Shown here one piece after another: positions 6,940 through 17,616 of a stretch of DNA of 64,000 nucleotides. Position numbers and translations under genes: made by a program. Source of the DNA: Arthrobacter sp. 9AX (GTDB taxonomy: Bacteria; Actinomycetota; Actinomycetes; Actinomycetales; Micrococcaceae); NCBI RefSeq assembly GCF_902506095.1, contig NZ_LR733293.1, positions 2,768,487-2,832,486 on the forward strand, in the 5' to 3' direction. Each line of letters starts with the position of its first letter. Position 1 is the stretch's first letter. Under the pieces are notes generated by a model that was not told the DNA's origin, did not search any database, and saw only the letters and a program-made list of their open reading frames with translations.

Positions 6940-9734
6940 TGGACCACTTTCGTTGCAATCGGTATCCAGCAAAGTACAGCCACAAGCCCGGCCACGCCTG
7001 CCCACAGGGCGGCGTATGGAGCCAGCAGCAGGCCGATGCCCAAGGCGCCCAGCACTCCCAGCGGCAGGGCCACGGTTCCCACCAGCGCATTCTCGAACAG
7101 CCGGACCTGCCGGAGCATGTCCGGGTTCCAGCCCATGGCTTCGAGGATGCCAAGGTACTGGCGCTTGGCATTGAGTTCAAAACGCCCGGTGACCAGGGTG
7201 AGCACCAGCCCCACCACCACACCGGAGAGCGCCAGCAGGATGCTGGGCAGGGCAACGCTGGCAGCGGCGAGTCCGCTCAGTGCGCTGGCGCCGGCTGCCC
7301 GGGGAATGTCGATGAGCAGTGCGATCAGCCCGCCCACGGCGGCGCCGAAGACACCCACCGCAACGGCGAGGGACAAGGTGTTGAACTTATTGGTGCCCAG
7401 CTGCCGGTTCGCGAAGGTCAGCGGCGAGTCCACCGGGATGAGCCTCTCGTCGTGCTGCGGTTCCTGGTCAATCTCGTCGCGGTGGCGCAGCTGCTGCGCG
7501 GCGAAGAAGGCCGCAGCCGCGTAAAGGACCAGGACGGAAACGGACACCAGGGCGGTGGACACGCTCCAGCTGACCAGGCTCAGGACCAGGCCGGCCACGG
7601 CAAGGAGGACAGCGCCCACCCCGAATTCCTCCAGCACCCAGCTGCGGATCCGGCGTTGGGTCCAGCCCATCGCCCGGAGGGTTCCAGCTTCGGACCGCCG
7701 TTTGCGGATGTAGCTGACTGTGGAGGCTCCGGTAAGGAGCGCAGCACCGCACAGCGTCAGGAACAGCAGCGTGATGTTGGTTCCGGAGAGGGAGCCGGCC
7801 ACGGCGTCGGCGGCGTTCTGCCGGACCCAGGACTGCTGGACGGTGCCCAGGGCCGACTCCTTGCCGGCGCCGTCCTTCGAGTATCCGGGCACGAAGATGC
7901 TGGCGTCCTCGCGGGCGGAGCCGGCCACAATGGTGGATTCCAGGCCCATGCCGCGGATCTCGGCGGCAAGCTTTTCAACCTCCGGCTGGGCCTCTTTCCA
8001 GCTGCCGGGGGCGGCTGCACGGACACGGACGGCGTCGATGACCGCGGCGTTTTGGGTGTAGCCGCGGGCGGCGGCGAGGCCGTAGTAATCGGTGATGGCA
8101 CCGGCGGACTGGCTGGCGAGCCCGGTGGCGCTCAGGGACGGCTTAAGCTCAGCGGCTGGAACGTCCTTGCCCCCGGCGTCCTTGACCAGGCTGAAGGGGG
8201 TGGGGTCGTAGCCGCCCAGGGGAAGCTTGTTGACATCACCGGCGGCCTGCGCCACTGCGGAGGGGTCGAATGTTCCGTAAACCATGGCCAGCGGCGCTGC
8301 GGCCTTCTTCCCGCCGGTCGCCAGGTTTTCCCGGTAGGACCGCTCGTCCACGGGTTCGCGCTGGGTCTGGTCCACGGGGGCACCGTTGGCGCTCTTCTCG
8401 GGCAGTCGGTTCACGGTGACCCATTCGCCGGGCACGGCGGTCTTGTCCACGGCACCGTTGGCCTCGGTCTTGCCATCGGTGTACTGCGGCGCGGCCGCGA
8501 AGTCGGTACTCCACGTGGTCGGGGTGTAGAGGCCCTGGTTGAAGTTTCCGGTGGCGCCCAGGAGTGAGGTGTGGTCGGTGGAACCGGGCCAGGAGAGGAC
8601 AAAGGGGTCCTTCGAAACAAACGGCAGGTAGTCCTTGCCCAAGGACCTGGAAACTGTTCCGACGTCCTTGACTACCTTGCCGGCGTCGTCGATTTCCTCG
8701 ATCTTGACGTTGTACTTAAGGTCCAGGGACGTGCCCGAGCGGACCACCAGCGGGATGGCCTGGGAATCGGCGGTGAGCTGGCCGGTGCGCTTGGCCTGCT
8801 GGTACTGGGTCATCAGCGGTGCCCAGTATTTGAGCTTCACGCCCAGAAAGTCCGGTCCTTCCTCCAGCTGGTCCAGCCCGATTCCATTGGTGAAGAGGCC
8901 TTCCAGGTACCGGCCGACGGCCCCGGCGTTGCGGGCGTCGGCAGGCGGAGCCTTTTCGAGCGGAGCCAGGAAATCACCGGACGATCCCAGCAGAGCGCGC
9001 TCGGCGGCGGGATCGACGGCCACCACAGACTCCGTCACTTCCGGGGCGAGGGGCAGCGACACCGACAGGTTGAAGAGGTTGTGCTCGGAACCGCCCGCCG
9101 GTGCAGCAAACTTGATGCCCGTTTCACCTTCGGGTGCAGCGATGCGGATGCTGCTGCCGCCGGCAGCCTTCTCCTCGACAAGTTTGGCTTTGCCCAGGCT
9201 GCCCTCGGCGGTGGACTTGAACAGCGTCTGCTCGGAAACGCCGTCTGAACTCACGGCGCTGGCCGTGAGGCGGTACTTCTTCGTCTGGTCGCTCAGCACG
9301 GACTCTGCCGCGGGCCACTGGGCCGGAGCGGTGGCACCTGCGGCTTGGTCCGCCGTCGCGGTTCCTGCCAACCCGGCGTTGTAGCCCAGGTAGTCCATGG
9401 CGTCCAGCCGCGGGGCCTCAAGGTTCTGCGTCACGCGGGACACCAGGCTGATGGGAGCGGCCACCGAGGTGCCGGACAGCTTCTTGATGGCGTCCAGCTG
9501 CTCGAAACTGATGCCGCCGGTGCCGTTGGCAATCTCCGGCTGCAGCAGCGCACCCGAGGGCGCCTTTGCCTGGACCAGGACGTCGTAGAGTCCCCGTGAA
9601 TTTTCATCGACGGTCCGGCTGAGTGCAGCCTGCGACTGGCTTTGGACGACGACCGACAAGCACATTGCTGCGATCAAGATGGCCGCGGTCAACAGCAGCA
9701 CCCTGCTTCTGATGAACCTCTGGACGGCGTTCAT
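6936..9734 (-). CDS. ABC transporter permease, FtsX family, with large extracellular domain
   Basis: 932 aa. The start at 9734 has AGGGAG upstream. One membrane helix at residues about 12-34 is followed by an extracellular domain of roughly 600 residues, rich in Ala, Gly, Lys and Asp. Three helices of a FtsX domain follow (about 685-800, with RKRRSEAGTLRAMGWTQRR in the cytoplasmic loop). After a linker there are four further helices, including a second such loop (KRQYLGILEAMGWNP). The repeated LRAMGW/LEAMGW loops are typical of FtsX-family permeases. The paired ATPase overlaps its 3' end. The ectodomain is much longer than in MacB, so its partner or substrate is unclear. Confidence 0.87.
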   Translation of the reverse strand: MNAVQRFIRSRVLLLTAAILIAAMCLSVVVQSQSQAALSRTVDENSRGLYDVLVQAKAPSGALLQPEIANGTGGISFEQLDAIKKLSGTSVAAPISLVSRVTQNLEAPRLDAMDYLGYNAGLAGTATADQAAGATAPAQWPAAESVLSDQTKKYRLTASAVSSDGVSEQTLFKSTAEGSLGKAKLVEEKAAGGSSIRIAAPEGETGIKFAAPAGGSEHNLFNLSVSLPLAPEVTESVVAVDPAAERALLGSSGDFLAPLEKAPPADARNAGAVGRYLEGLFTNGIGLDQLEEGPDFLGVKLKYWAPLMTQYQQAKRTGQLTADSQAIPLVVRSGTSLDLKYNVKIEEIDDAGKVVKDVGTVSRSLGKDYLPFVSKDPFVLSWPGSTDHTSLLGATGNFNQGLYTPTTWSTDFAAAPQYTDGKTEANGAVDKTAVPGEWVTVNRLPEKSANGAPVDQTQREPVDERSYRENLATGGKKAAAPLAMVYGTFDPSAVAQAAGDVNKLPLGGYDPTPFSLVKDAGGKDVPAAELKPSLSATGLASQSAGAITDYYGLAAARGYTQNAAVIDAVRVRAAAPGSWKEAQPEVEKLAAEIRGMGLESTIVAGSAREDASIFVPGYSKDGAGKESALGTVQQSWVRQNAADAVAGSLSGTNITLLFLTLCGAALLTGASTVSYIRKRRSEAGTLRAMGWTQRRIRSWVLEEFGVGAVLLAVAGLVLSLVSWSVSTALVSVSVLVLYAAAAFFAAQQLRHRDEIDQEPQHDERLIPVDSPLTFANRQLGTNKFNTLSLAVAVGVFGAAVGGLIALLIDIPRAAGASALSGLAAASVALPSILLALSGVVVGLVLTLVTGRFELNAKRQYLGILEAMGWNPDMLRQVRLFENALVGTVALPLGVLGALGIGLLLAPYAALWAGVAGLVAVLCWIPIATKVVQ

Positions 9735-9813
9735 GGAACTCCCTGAAACCTGGATTGCGTGCGCACATTCGAGTCCGCGGACGTAGACGATTACGGACGG
9801 ATGTGCAAAAGGT

Positions 9814-9876
9814 ATTGGCCGGCCTGCCGGCACGGTCCTGAACCAGGACCGTGCCATTGTAAGCAGACCGGCCAAT
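9814..9876 (-). terminator. Nested hairpin after serA
   Basis: The inner stem is a perfect 12-bp pair (GGCACGGTCCTG, 9829-9840, with 9844-9855) with a 3-nt loop. The outer arms ATTGGCCGG (9814-9822) and CCGGCCAAT (9868-9876) also match perfectly. It lies between the serA stop and the ABC permease start and probably ends the serA transcript. Confidence 0.7.
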
Positions 9877-9938
9877 CATACGTGGCCTCGCCGGGACGCG
9901 CCGAGCGGAGGCCGACGCTACGGCGTTTCCCGCTGGAC

Positions 9939-11528
9939 CTAGTCCTCCAGGTCCACTTCGCGGACCATCTCGGCGCCGATGCCTGCCTTGATGGCATCCA
10001 GCACCTGCTGCGGCACGGAGCTGTCGATGGTGAGCAGCGCGAGGACCTGGCCGCCCTGGTCGTGGCGTGCCACCTGCATGCCGGCGATGTTGATGTTGTT
10101 CATGCCCAGGATGTGGCCGATGGTACCGATGACGCCGGGGCGGTCGGTGTAGGCGACCACCACGAGGTGCTCACTGATGGGGATTTCAACTTCGAAGCCG
10201 TTGATGCCCACCAGCTTCTCGATCTGCTTGGGTCCGGTCAGGGTGCCGGCCACTGAGATCTGGCTGCCGTCGCTGAGGGCTCCGCGCAAGGTCAGGACGT
10301 TGCGGTAGGACTCCGTCTCCGGGGTGGTGATCAGGCGGACGTTGATGCCGCGCTGCTCGGCGATGACGGGGGCGTTGACGTAGGAGACCTGCTCGGTGAC
10401 GACGTCGGCGAAGATGCCCTTCAGTGCCGCCAGTTCCAGGACCTTGACGTCCAGGGAGGAGATCTCGCCGGCCACCTCGACGTCGAACTGGGTCAGGGAG
10501 TCGTGGGTCAGCGCGGTGAAGATCCGGCCCAGTTTCTCGATCAGCGGGATGCCCGGGCGGACGTCCGGGGCGATGACGCCGCCGGCGACGTTGACGGCGT
10601 CGGGAACCAGCTCGCCTGCGAGGGCGAGGCGGACGGACTTAGCCACCGACACGCCGGCCTTTTCCTGCGCTTCGTCGGTGGATGCGCCGAGGTGGGGGGT
10701 GACCACCACGTTGTCCAGCTTGAAGAACGGCAGGTCCGTGCTGGGCTCCTTGGCGAAGACGTCCACGCCGGCACCGGCGATTTCGCCGTCCTGCAAGGCG
10801 GTGAAGAGGGCTTCCTCGTCCACCAGGCCGCCGCGGGCAACGTTCACCACATACGCAGTGCTCTTCATCTTCTTGAACGCGTCGGCGCCGAGCATGCCCA
10901 CGGTTTCAGGGGTCTTGGGCATGTGGATGGTGATGAAGTCGGACTGGGCCAGGAGTTCGTCCAGGGTGACCAGCTGCACGCCGAGCTGCGCTGCCCGGGC
11001 GGAGGTGATGTAGGGGTCGTAGGCGAGGATCCTGGTGTCGAAGCCCTTGAGCCGGGCTGCCACGAGCGCACCGATGCGGCCGAGGCCGATGATGCCGATT
11101 TTCTTTTCGAACAGTTCAATGCCCGTGTACTTGGAGCGCTTCCATTCGCCGTCCTTGAGGGCGGCGCTGGCCTGCGGGATGTGGCGGGCGAGGCTGAGGA
11201 TGTGGCCTACCGTGAGCTCTGCAGCGGAGACGATGTTGGACGTGGGAGCATTCACCACCATCACGCCGGCCTGGGTGGCGGCCTTGATGTCCACGTTGTC
11301 CAGGCCCACGCCTGCCCGGGCGATGACCTTCAGGTTCTTCGCGGCGGCGATTGCCTCGGCGTCCACCTGGGTGGCGGAGCGGACCAGGATCGCGTCAACG
11401 TCACCGATCGCAGAGAGCAGCTGGGCGCGGTCAGCGCCGTCGGTCTGGCGGATTTCGAAGTCCGGGCCGAGGGCCTCGATGGTGGCGGGAGAAAGTTCTT
11501 CGGCGAGCAGTACTACGGGTTTTGACAC
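9939..11528 (-). CDS. serA: D-3-phosphoglycerate dehydrogenase
   Basis: First step of serine synthesis: 3-phosphoglycerate to 3-phosphohydroxypyruvate with NAD (529 aa). The start is GTG at 11528 with AGAGGATC upstream, giving the usual SKPVVLLAEELSP N-terminus. The NAD site is GIIGLGRIGALVAARL near residue 147, and the catalytic Arg-Glu-His set lies in NVARGGLVDE, VFAKEPSTDLP and TPHLGASTDEAQ. The long form has the intervening (ASB) domain at about 320-450 and a C-terminal ACT domain starting about residue 455 (VAYTDRPGVIGTIGHILG), where serine feedback inhibition occurs in this family. Confidence 0.96.
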   Translation of the reverse strand: MSKPVVLLAEELSPATIEALGPDFEIRQTDGADRAQLLSAIGDVDAILVRSATQVDAEAIAAAKNLKVIARAGVGLDNVDIKAATQAGVMVVNAPTSNIVSAAELTVGHILSLARHIPQASAALKDGEWKRSKYTGIELFEKKIGIIGLGRIGALVAARLKGFDTRILAYDPYITSARAAQLGVQLVTLDELLAQSDFITIHMPKTPETVGMLGADAFKKMKSTAYVVNVARGGLVDEEALFTALQDGEIAGAGVDVFAKEPSTDLPFFKLDNVVVTPHLGASTDEAQEKAGVSVAKSVRLALAGELVPDAVNVAGGVIAPDVRPGIPLIEKLGRIFTALTHDSLTQFDVEVAGEISSLDVKVLELAALKGIFADVVTEQVSYVNAPVIAEQRGINVRLITTPETESYRNVLTLRGALSDGSQISVAGTLTGPKQIEKLVGINGFEVEIPISEHLVVVAYTDRPGVIGTIGHILGMNNINIAGMQVARHDQGGQVLALLTIDSSVPQQVLDAIKAGIGAEMVREVDLED

Positions 11529-11583
11529 GGCTGATCCTCTGCGTTGCAGTCCTGGGGATGGAAACAAGTCTAGGCCCACGGAA

Positions 11584-11619
11584 AGGCCGGGCTCACATTG
11601 TTAAGAGTGAACCCGGCCT
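11584..11619 (-). terminator. Terminator of the ilvBNC operon
   Basis: The arms AGGCCGGGCTCAC and GTGAACCCGGCCT pair over 13 bp with one mismatch and a 10-nt loop. In the minus direction the stem follows the ilvC stop by 33 bp and is followed by TTTCC. Confidence 0.7.
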
Positions 11620-11652
11620 CACGTTGCCTTGATGGCGCCTCAGTGGCGGCCT

Positions 11653-13283
<1,631 letters not shown>

Positions 13284-13285
13284 GG

Positions 13286-15193
13286 TCAGTCCTCTTCTTC
13301 CCATTCCGGGGTCATGTTGCGGGCAACCTGGATCTGGTCGTTGCTCACGCCGGCGGGCACCATCGGCCACACCATGGAGTTGGGGCTCACCACGAAGTCG
13401 ATGACCACGGGGCGGTCATTGATTTCCAGGGCCTTCTGGATGGTGGCATCGATGTCCTCTTCGCGCTCAACGCGGAAGGACGCGCAGCCGTAGGCCTCCC
13501 CCAGCTTGACGAAGTCCGGGATGCGGACGGTGTCGTGGCCGGTATTGAGGTCGGTGTTTGAGTAGCGGCCCTCATAGAAGAGGGTCTGCCACTGCCGCAC
13601 CATGCCCAGGGAGGAGTTGTTGATGACGGCAACCTTGATGGGGATGTTGTTGATGGCGCACGTGGCCAGTTCCTGGTTGGTCATCTGGAAGCAGCCGTCG
13701 CCGTCTATGGCCCACACTACCCGGTCCGGCTCGCCCACCTTGGCGCCCATGGCGGCCGGGACGGCGTAGCCCATGGTGCCGGCTCCGCCCGAGTTCAGCC
13801 AGGCGTGCGGGCGCTCGTACTTGATGAACTGCGCCGCCCACATCTGGTGCTGGCCAACGCCTGCTACGTAGATGCCTTCCGGTCCGGTCAGCGCACCGAT
13901 CCGCTCGATGACTTTCTGCGGGGCGGTGAGTCCGTCTTCCGGCTCGGTCCAGCCCAGCGGGTAGGTTTCCTTCAGGTTGTTCAGGAAAGCCCACCAGGTG
14001 GTGAGGTCCGGGGTGCCGGAGGCCTCGAACTGGGTACGCACTGCTTCTGTCAGTTCCGGGATGATTTCCTTGACCGAGCCCACGATGGGCACATCGGCCG
14101 CACGGTTCTTGGAGATTTCCGCGGGGTCGATGTCCGCGTGGATGACCTTGGCCATGGGTGCAAATGTCTTCAGGACACCGGTCACACGGTCATCGAACCG
14201 GGCGCCGAGCGTGATGAGGAGGTCGGACTGCTGCAGGGCGGTCACCGCGGACACAGTTCCGTGCATGCCGGGCATGCCCACGTGCTGCGGGTGCGAGTCG
14301 GGGAAGACGCCCTTGGCCATCAGGGTGGTGACAACGGGAGCCCCGGTGGCCTCGGCGAGGGCCAGCAGTTCGGCCGAGGCGTGGGCCTTGACCACGCCTC
14401 CGCCCACGTACAGTACGGGCTTGCTGGCAGCGGCGATCAGCTTGGCGGCTTCGCGGACCTGCTTGTTGTGCCCGCGGGTGACAGGGCGGTAGCCGGGCAG
14501 GTCCACCCGCGGCGGCCAGGAGAAGGTCATCTGGCCAACCTGGGCGTCCTTGGCAACGTCCACCAGGACCGGACCGGGACGTCCGGTGGAGGCAAGGTGG
14601 AAGGCTTCAGCCATCACATGCGGGATGTCGTTGGGGTCCGTCACCAGGAAAGAGTGTTTGGTGATGGGCATGGTGATGCCCACGATGTCGGCTTCCTGGA
14701 AGGCATCGGTGCCGATCACACCGCTGGACACCTGGCCGGTAATGGCCACCAGCGGCACGGAGTCCATGTGGGCATCCATGATGGCGGTTACGAGGTTGGT
14801 GGCGCCGGGGCCTGAGGTGGCGATGCAAACGCCCACCCGCCCGGTCACCATGGCGTAGCCTTGCGCGGCGTGGCCGGCTCCCTGTTCGTGACGGACCAGG
14901 ACGTGATTCATGCTGGAGGCCATCAAGGGGTCATAGGTGGGCAGGATCGCGCCACCGGGCAAACCGAAAATATCGTCGACGCCGAGTTCTTCGAGCGAGC
15001 GGACAATAGCTTGCGAGCCGGTCATCACCGTTGGGGGTACAACGTTGTTCGGCCCAAGGACAGGAGAGGCAGCAGCAAGGTCGGCGACGACGACGGCGTG
15101 GTCTGCCGTGCGGTCGGCGCGTTCCGGAGCCTTGGGGGCTCCAGCGGACTTGGTAGCCATCAGCGAGGGGCTGATCGGCGATCCTTTGCTCAT
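13286..15193 (-). CDS. ilvB: Acetolactate synthase large (catalytic) subunit
   Basis: ThDP-dependent condensation of two pyruvates, or pyruvate with 2-oxobutyrate (635 aa). The family start [23 protein letters not shown] begins near residue 58, after a 55-residue N-terminal extension. The ThDP glutamate is in [11 protein letters not shown], and the GDG motif is [17 protein letters not shown], followed by the Mg2+ site [21 protein letters not shown] precedes the ATG. Upstream lie a Val-rich leader peptide and a rho-independent terminator, so expression should fall when branched-chain amino acids are plentiful. Confidence 0.97.
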   Translation of the reverse strand: MSKGSPISPSLMATKSAGAPKAPERADRTADHAVVVADLAAASPVLGPNNVVPPTVMTGSQAIVRSLEELGVDDIFGLPGGAILPTYDPLMASSMNHVLVRHEQGAGHAAQGYAMVTGRVGVCIATSGPGATNLVTAIMDAHMDSVPLVAITGQVSSGVIGTDAFQEADIVGITMPITKHSFLVTDPNDIPHVMAEAFHLASTGRPGPVLVDVAKDAQVGQMTFSWPPRVDLPGYRPVTRGHNKQVREAAKLIAAASKPVLYVGGGVVKAHASAELLALAEATGAPVVTTLMAKGVFPDSHPQHVGMPGMHGTVSAVTALQQSDLLITLGARFDDRVTGVLKTFAPMAKVIHADIDPAEISKNRAADVPIVGSVKEIIPELTEAVRTQFEASGTPDLTTWWAFLNNLKETYPLGWTEPEDGLTAPQKVIERIGALTGPEGIYVAGVGQHQMWAAQFIKYERPHAWLNSGGAGTMGYAVPAAMGAKVGEPDRVVWAIDGDGCFQMTNQELATCAINNIPIKVAVINNSSLGMVRQWQTLFYEGRYSNTDLNTGHDTVRIPDFVKLGEAYGCASFRVEREEDIDATIQKALEINDRPVVIDFVVSPNSMVWPMVPAGVSNDQIQVARNMTPEWEEED

Positions 15194-15242
15194 CGGACTC
15201 TTCCTTGTGGATCATCTGTGGTTCATCGAAACTGCGGGAAAT

Positions 15243-15280
15243 AAAAAAACCCCTCAGCCTGGCGGCTCTTCGAGGGGTTT
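15243..15280 (-). terminator. Attenuator terminator in the ilvB leader
   Basis: In the minus direction AAACCCCTC pairs with GAGGGGTTT over 9 bp, followed by a run of seven T. It lies 28 nt past the leader peptide stop and 49 nt before the ilvB start. This is the classical layout of translation-coupled transcription attenuation. Confidence 0.85.
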
Positions 15281-15308
15281 GCGCGTGACGGTTCGTTACC
15301 AGTGGAGG

Positions 15309-15365
15309 CTAATGTGCCACGCGCTTGGTAAGGACGACGACGGTGCCGGCGGTAACGAAAGTCAT
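15309..15365 (-). CDS. ilvB leader peptide
   Basis: An 18-codon frame encodes MTFVTAGTVVVLTKRVAH and ends in TAG. Five Val and one Leu codon, with a Val-Val-Val-Leu run, make ribosome progress sensitive to charged Val/Leu tRNA. A terminator follows after 28 nt. The known Corynebacterium glutamicum ilvBNC leader also contains a Val-Val-Val run (recalled). No Shine-Dalgarno sequence sits at normal spacing; a -10-like AAAACT lies 6 nt before the ATG with TTGACA 18 bp further up, so the peptide may be read from a leaderless mRNA. Confidence 0.85.
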   Translation of the reverse strand: MTFVTAGTVVVLTKRVAH

Positions 15366-15401
15366 GCGTTCAGTTTTCCCTCTGGGCAAGATACGTGTCA
15401 A
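15366..15401 (-). promoter_or_regulatory. Promoter of the ilvBNC operon
   Basis: A perfect TTGACA -35 box (15396-15401) and AAAACT as -10 (15372-15377) are separated by 18 bp. Transcription would then start at or next to the leader peptide ATG. The -10 matches TANNNT poorly, so the exact hexamer is uncertain. Confidence 0.6.
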
Positions 15402-15425
15402 CGAGGCATCGCACGATCTCACCAT

Positions 15426-15443
15426 GTGGACTCCATTGTCCAC
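15426..15443. promoter_or_regulatory. Palindrome GTGGAC-N6-GTCCAC upstream of the ilvB promoter
   Basis: A perfect inverted repeat lies 24 bp upstream of the -35 box, a position usual for an activator such as an Lrp- or LysR-type protein. No regulator gene is adjacent. Function is inferred from position only. Confidence 0.45.
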
Positions 15444-15525
15444 TAATTGATCCCAGCAGCGAAGGGATCAACCCTCAGCGACCCACCCACGCCGGGAACG
15501 GCTTGATAAGGGTGATGCCGAGGGG

Positions 15526-15560
15526 CCCTTGCATCGGGCGCTCAGCGCCCCACGCAAGGG
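15526..15560 (-). terminator. Hairpin after ilvD
   Basis: CCCTTGC pairs with GCAAGGG, and GGGCGCT/AGCGCCC extends the stem with small bulges. It starts 7 bp past the ilvD stop on the minus strand. No U-tract. Confidence 0.5.
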
Positions 15561-15567
15561 GAAGACG

Positions 15568-17289
15568 TCACCCGCAGTATGCGCCTGTTGATGCGCTGTG
15601 CACCAGCTTGGCGTACTTGGCCAGGACGCCCTTGGTATATCTGGCTGGCAGCGGCTCCCAGCCCACCTTGCGGGCTTCGAGCTCGGCCTCGTCCACCAGG
15701 AGGTCGAAGCTGCGGGCTGCGATATCCACGCGGATCCTGTCGCCGTCCCGGACGAATGCGATGGGGCCACCGTCCACCGCTTCGGGCGCAACGTGGCCGA
15801 TGCACAGGCCCGTGGTGCCGCCGGAGAAGCGCCCGTCGGTGAGGAGCAGGACGTCTTTGCCCAGGCCCGCACCCTTGATAGCCCCGGTAATGGCGAGCAT
15901 TTCGCGCATGCCCGGCCCGCCCTTGGGGCCCTCATACCGGATGACCACGACGTCGCCGGCGTGGATCTTGCCGTTGTCCAGCGCGTCGAGTGCGCCCTGC
16001 TCACGCTCGAAGACGCGCGCCGTGCCTTCAAAGACGTCGGCGTCAAAGCCCGCGCTCTTCACCACCGCGCCTTCGGGCGCCATGGTGCCGTGCAGGATGG
16101 TGATGCCGCCGGTCTTGTGGATCGGGTTGTCCAGTGCGCGCAGGATCTTGCCGTCAACGTCCGGCGGGTTGATCGCCTCAAGGTTCTCCGCGACGGTCTT
16201 GCCGGTGACGGTGAGGCAGTCGCCGTGCAGCAATCCGGCGTCGAGCAGCGCCTTCATGATCACCGGCACGCCGCCGATCCTGTCTACGTCGGTCATCACA
16301 TAACGGCCGAAGGGCTTGAGGTCGCCCAGGTGCGGGATCTTGTCGCCGATGCGGTTGAAGTCGTCCAGGGTGAGCTCCACCTCCGCTTCGCGGGCGATGG
16401 CCAGCAGATGCAGGACGGCGTTGGTGGAGCCACCGAAAGCCATGGTGACGGCGATGGCGTTTTCGAAGGCCTTCTTGGTCATGATGTGGCGGGCGGTGAT
16501 GCCCTGGCGGAGCAGGTTGACTACCGCTTCGCCGGACTTGCGTGCGAATTCATCACGACGGCGGTCTGCCGAGGGCGGAGCGGCGGAGCCGGGCAGGGAC
16601 ATACCAAGTGCCTCGCCGATGCAGGCCATGGTGTTGGCCGTGTACATGCCGCCGCAGGCGCCTTCACCCGGGCAGATGGCTTTTTCAATGCGGGTCAGGT
16701 CTTCCATGCTCATCTTGCCCGCGGCGCAGGCACCCACAGCTTCGAAGGCATCGATGAGGGTGACTTCCTTTTCGGAGCCGTCCTCGAGCTTGACCCAGCC
16801 GGGCATGATGGATCCGGCGTAGAGGAAGACGCTTGACAGGTCCAGGCGGGCTGCCGCCATCAGCATGCCCGGGAGGGACTTGTCACAGCCGGCCAGCAGG
16901 ACCGAGCCGTCGATGCGCTCGGCCTGCATCACGGTCTCCACGGAGTCGGCAATGACTTCGCGGGAGACCAGTGAAAAGTGCATGCCTTCGTGACCCATGG
17001 AGATGCCGTCCGAGACGGAGATGGTACCGAATTGCATGGGGAAGCCGCCGCCCGCGTGGACGCCTTCCTTGGCACCCTGGGCAAGCCGGTTCAGGGAGAG
17101 GTTGCACGGCGTGATTTCGTTCCAGGAGCTGGCGACACCCACCTGCGGCTTGGCGAAGTCGTCGTCGCCCATGCCCACAGCCCGGAACATGCCCCGCGCG
17201 GGGGCCGCGTGGATGCCGTCGGTCACTACCCGGCTGCGCGGCTTGATGTCAGGCTTGCTGTCCGTTGCGGTCTGGGTGTCCTCACTCAT
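15568..17289 (-). CDS. ilvD: Dihydroxy-acid dehydratase
   Basis: Fe-S dehydratase (573 aa) forming 2-oxoisovalerate and 2-oxo-3-methylvalerate, the substrates of IlvE. Cluster cysteines are in [13 protein letters not shown] near residue 131 and in [18 protein letters not shown] near residue 200. A third candidate is in the [11 protein letters not shown] segment near the C-terminus. No Shine-Dalgarno sequence precedes the ATG; TAGACT lies 7 nt upstream (17297-17302), which suggests a leaderless mRNA. It is not part of ilvBNC, since a leader, a promoter and a hairpin lie between them. Confidence 0.96.
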   Translation of the reverse strand: MSEDTQTATDSKPDIKPRSRVVTDGIHAAPARGMFRAVGMGDDDFAKPQVGVASSWNEITPCNLSLNRLAQGAKEGVHAGGGFPMQFGTISVSDGISMGHEGMHFSLVSREVIADSVETVMQAERIDGSVLLAGCDKSLPGMLMAAARLDLSSVFLYAGSIMPGWVKLEDGSEKEVTLIDAFEAVGACAAGKMSMEDLTRIEKAICPGEGACGGMYTANTMACIGEALGMSLPGSAAPPSADRRRDEFARKSGEAVVNLLRQGITARHIMTKKAFENAIAVTMAFGGSTNAVLHLLAIAREAEVELTLDDFNRIGDKIPHLGDLKPFGRYVMTDVDRIGGVPVIMKALLDAGLLHGDCLTVTGKTVAENLEAINPPDVDGKILRALDNPIHKTGGITILHGTMAPEGAVVKSAGFDADVFEGTARVFEREQGALDALDNGKIHAGDVVVIRYEGPKGGPGMREMLAITGAIKGAGLGKDVLLLTDGRFSGGTTGLCIGHVAPEAVDGGPIAFVRDGDRIRVDIAARSFDLLVDEAELEARKVGWEPLPARYTKGVLAKYAKLVHSASTGAYCG

Positions 17290-17616
17290 AGGGGAAAGTC
17301 TATGGCTCCGCAGAACAGCGCGACGACAGGCTCGGGCCGGTTAAGCAGGAAACCGGGAATATTTCAGACCAAAGGCGGACAGCGATCCCGAATATTGAGA
17401 TGACGGCCCGCGACTCCTTTGTCTTCTGTGGCTTGCGTTACCCGTCAGTCACGCATGCGGACCGCAGTGGGCCCCCTTAGCGCGGCCCATGGCAGCAGCG
17501 GGTGAACGGGCGCCGCCAAAATACGGCGTCCCGGCAGGTCAAAGTGCTGGACAGTGATGTTGACCCGACGTAGCGTCGGGGCAAAGGACCTTGTCAAACC
17601 GTCTGAAGGGATTGCC
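17290..17616. other. Intergenic region between ilvD and a divergent gene
   Basis: 327 bp. It holds the ilvD -10 box at the left end, two AATATT-containing stretches (about 17358 and 17391), and a perfect 7-bp hairpin CCCGACG-TAG-CGTCGGG at 17564-17580 in the 5' region of the plus-strand gene. I see no gene in it. Confidence 0.6.

Noticed and set aside
6933..8567. A plus-strand open frame of 544 codons antisense to the ABC permease
   Set aside because: Third-position GC on the complementary strand keeps such frames open. The minus-strand permease has clear membrane and FtsX motifs, and this frame has none.
11529..11652. Riboswitch before serA
   Set aside because: The structure there is a simple 13-bp hairpin that follows ilvC and precedes serA; it has the form of a terminator, with no glycine- or SAM-type conserved core.
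15244..15281. T-box riboswitch before ilvB
   Set aside because: The leader is too short, has no T-box sequence, and contains a Val-rich leader peptide, which explains the terminator.
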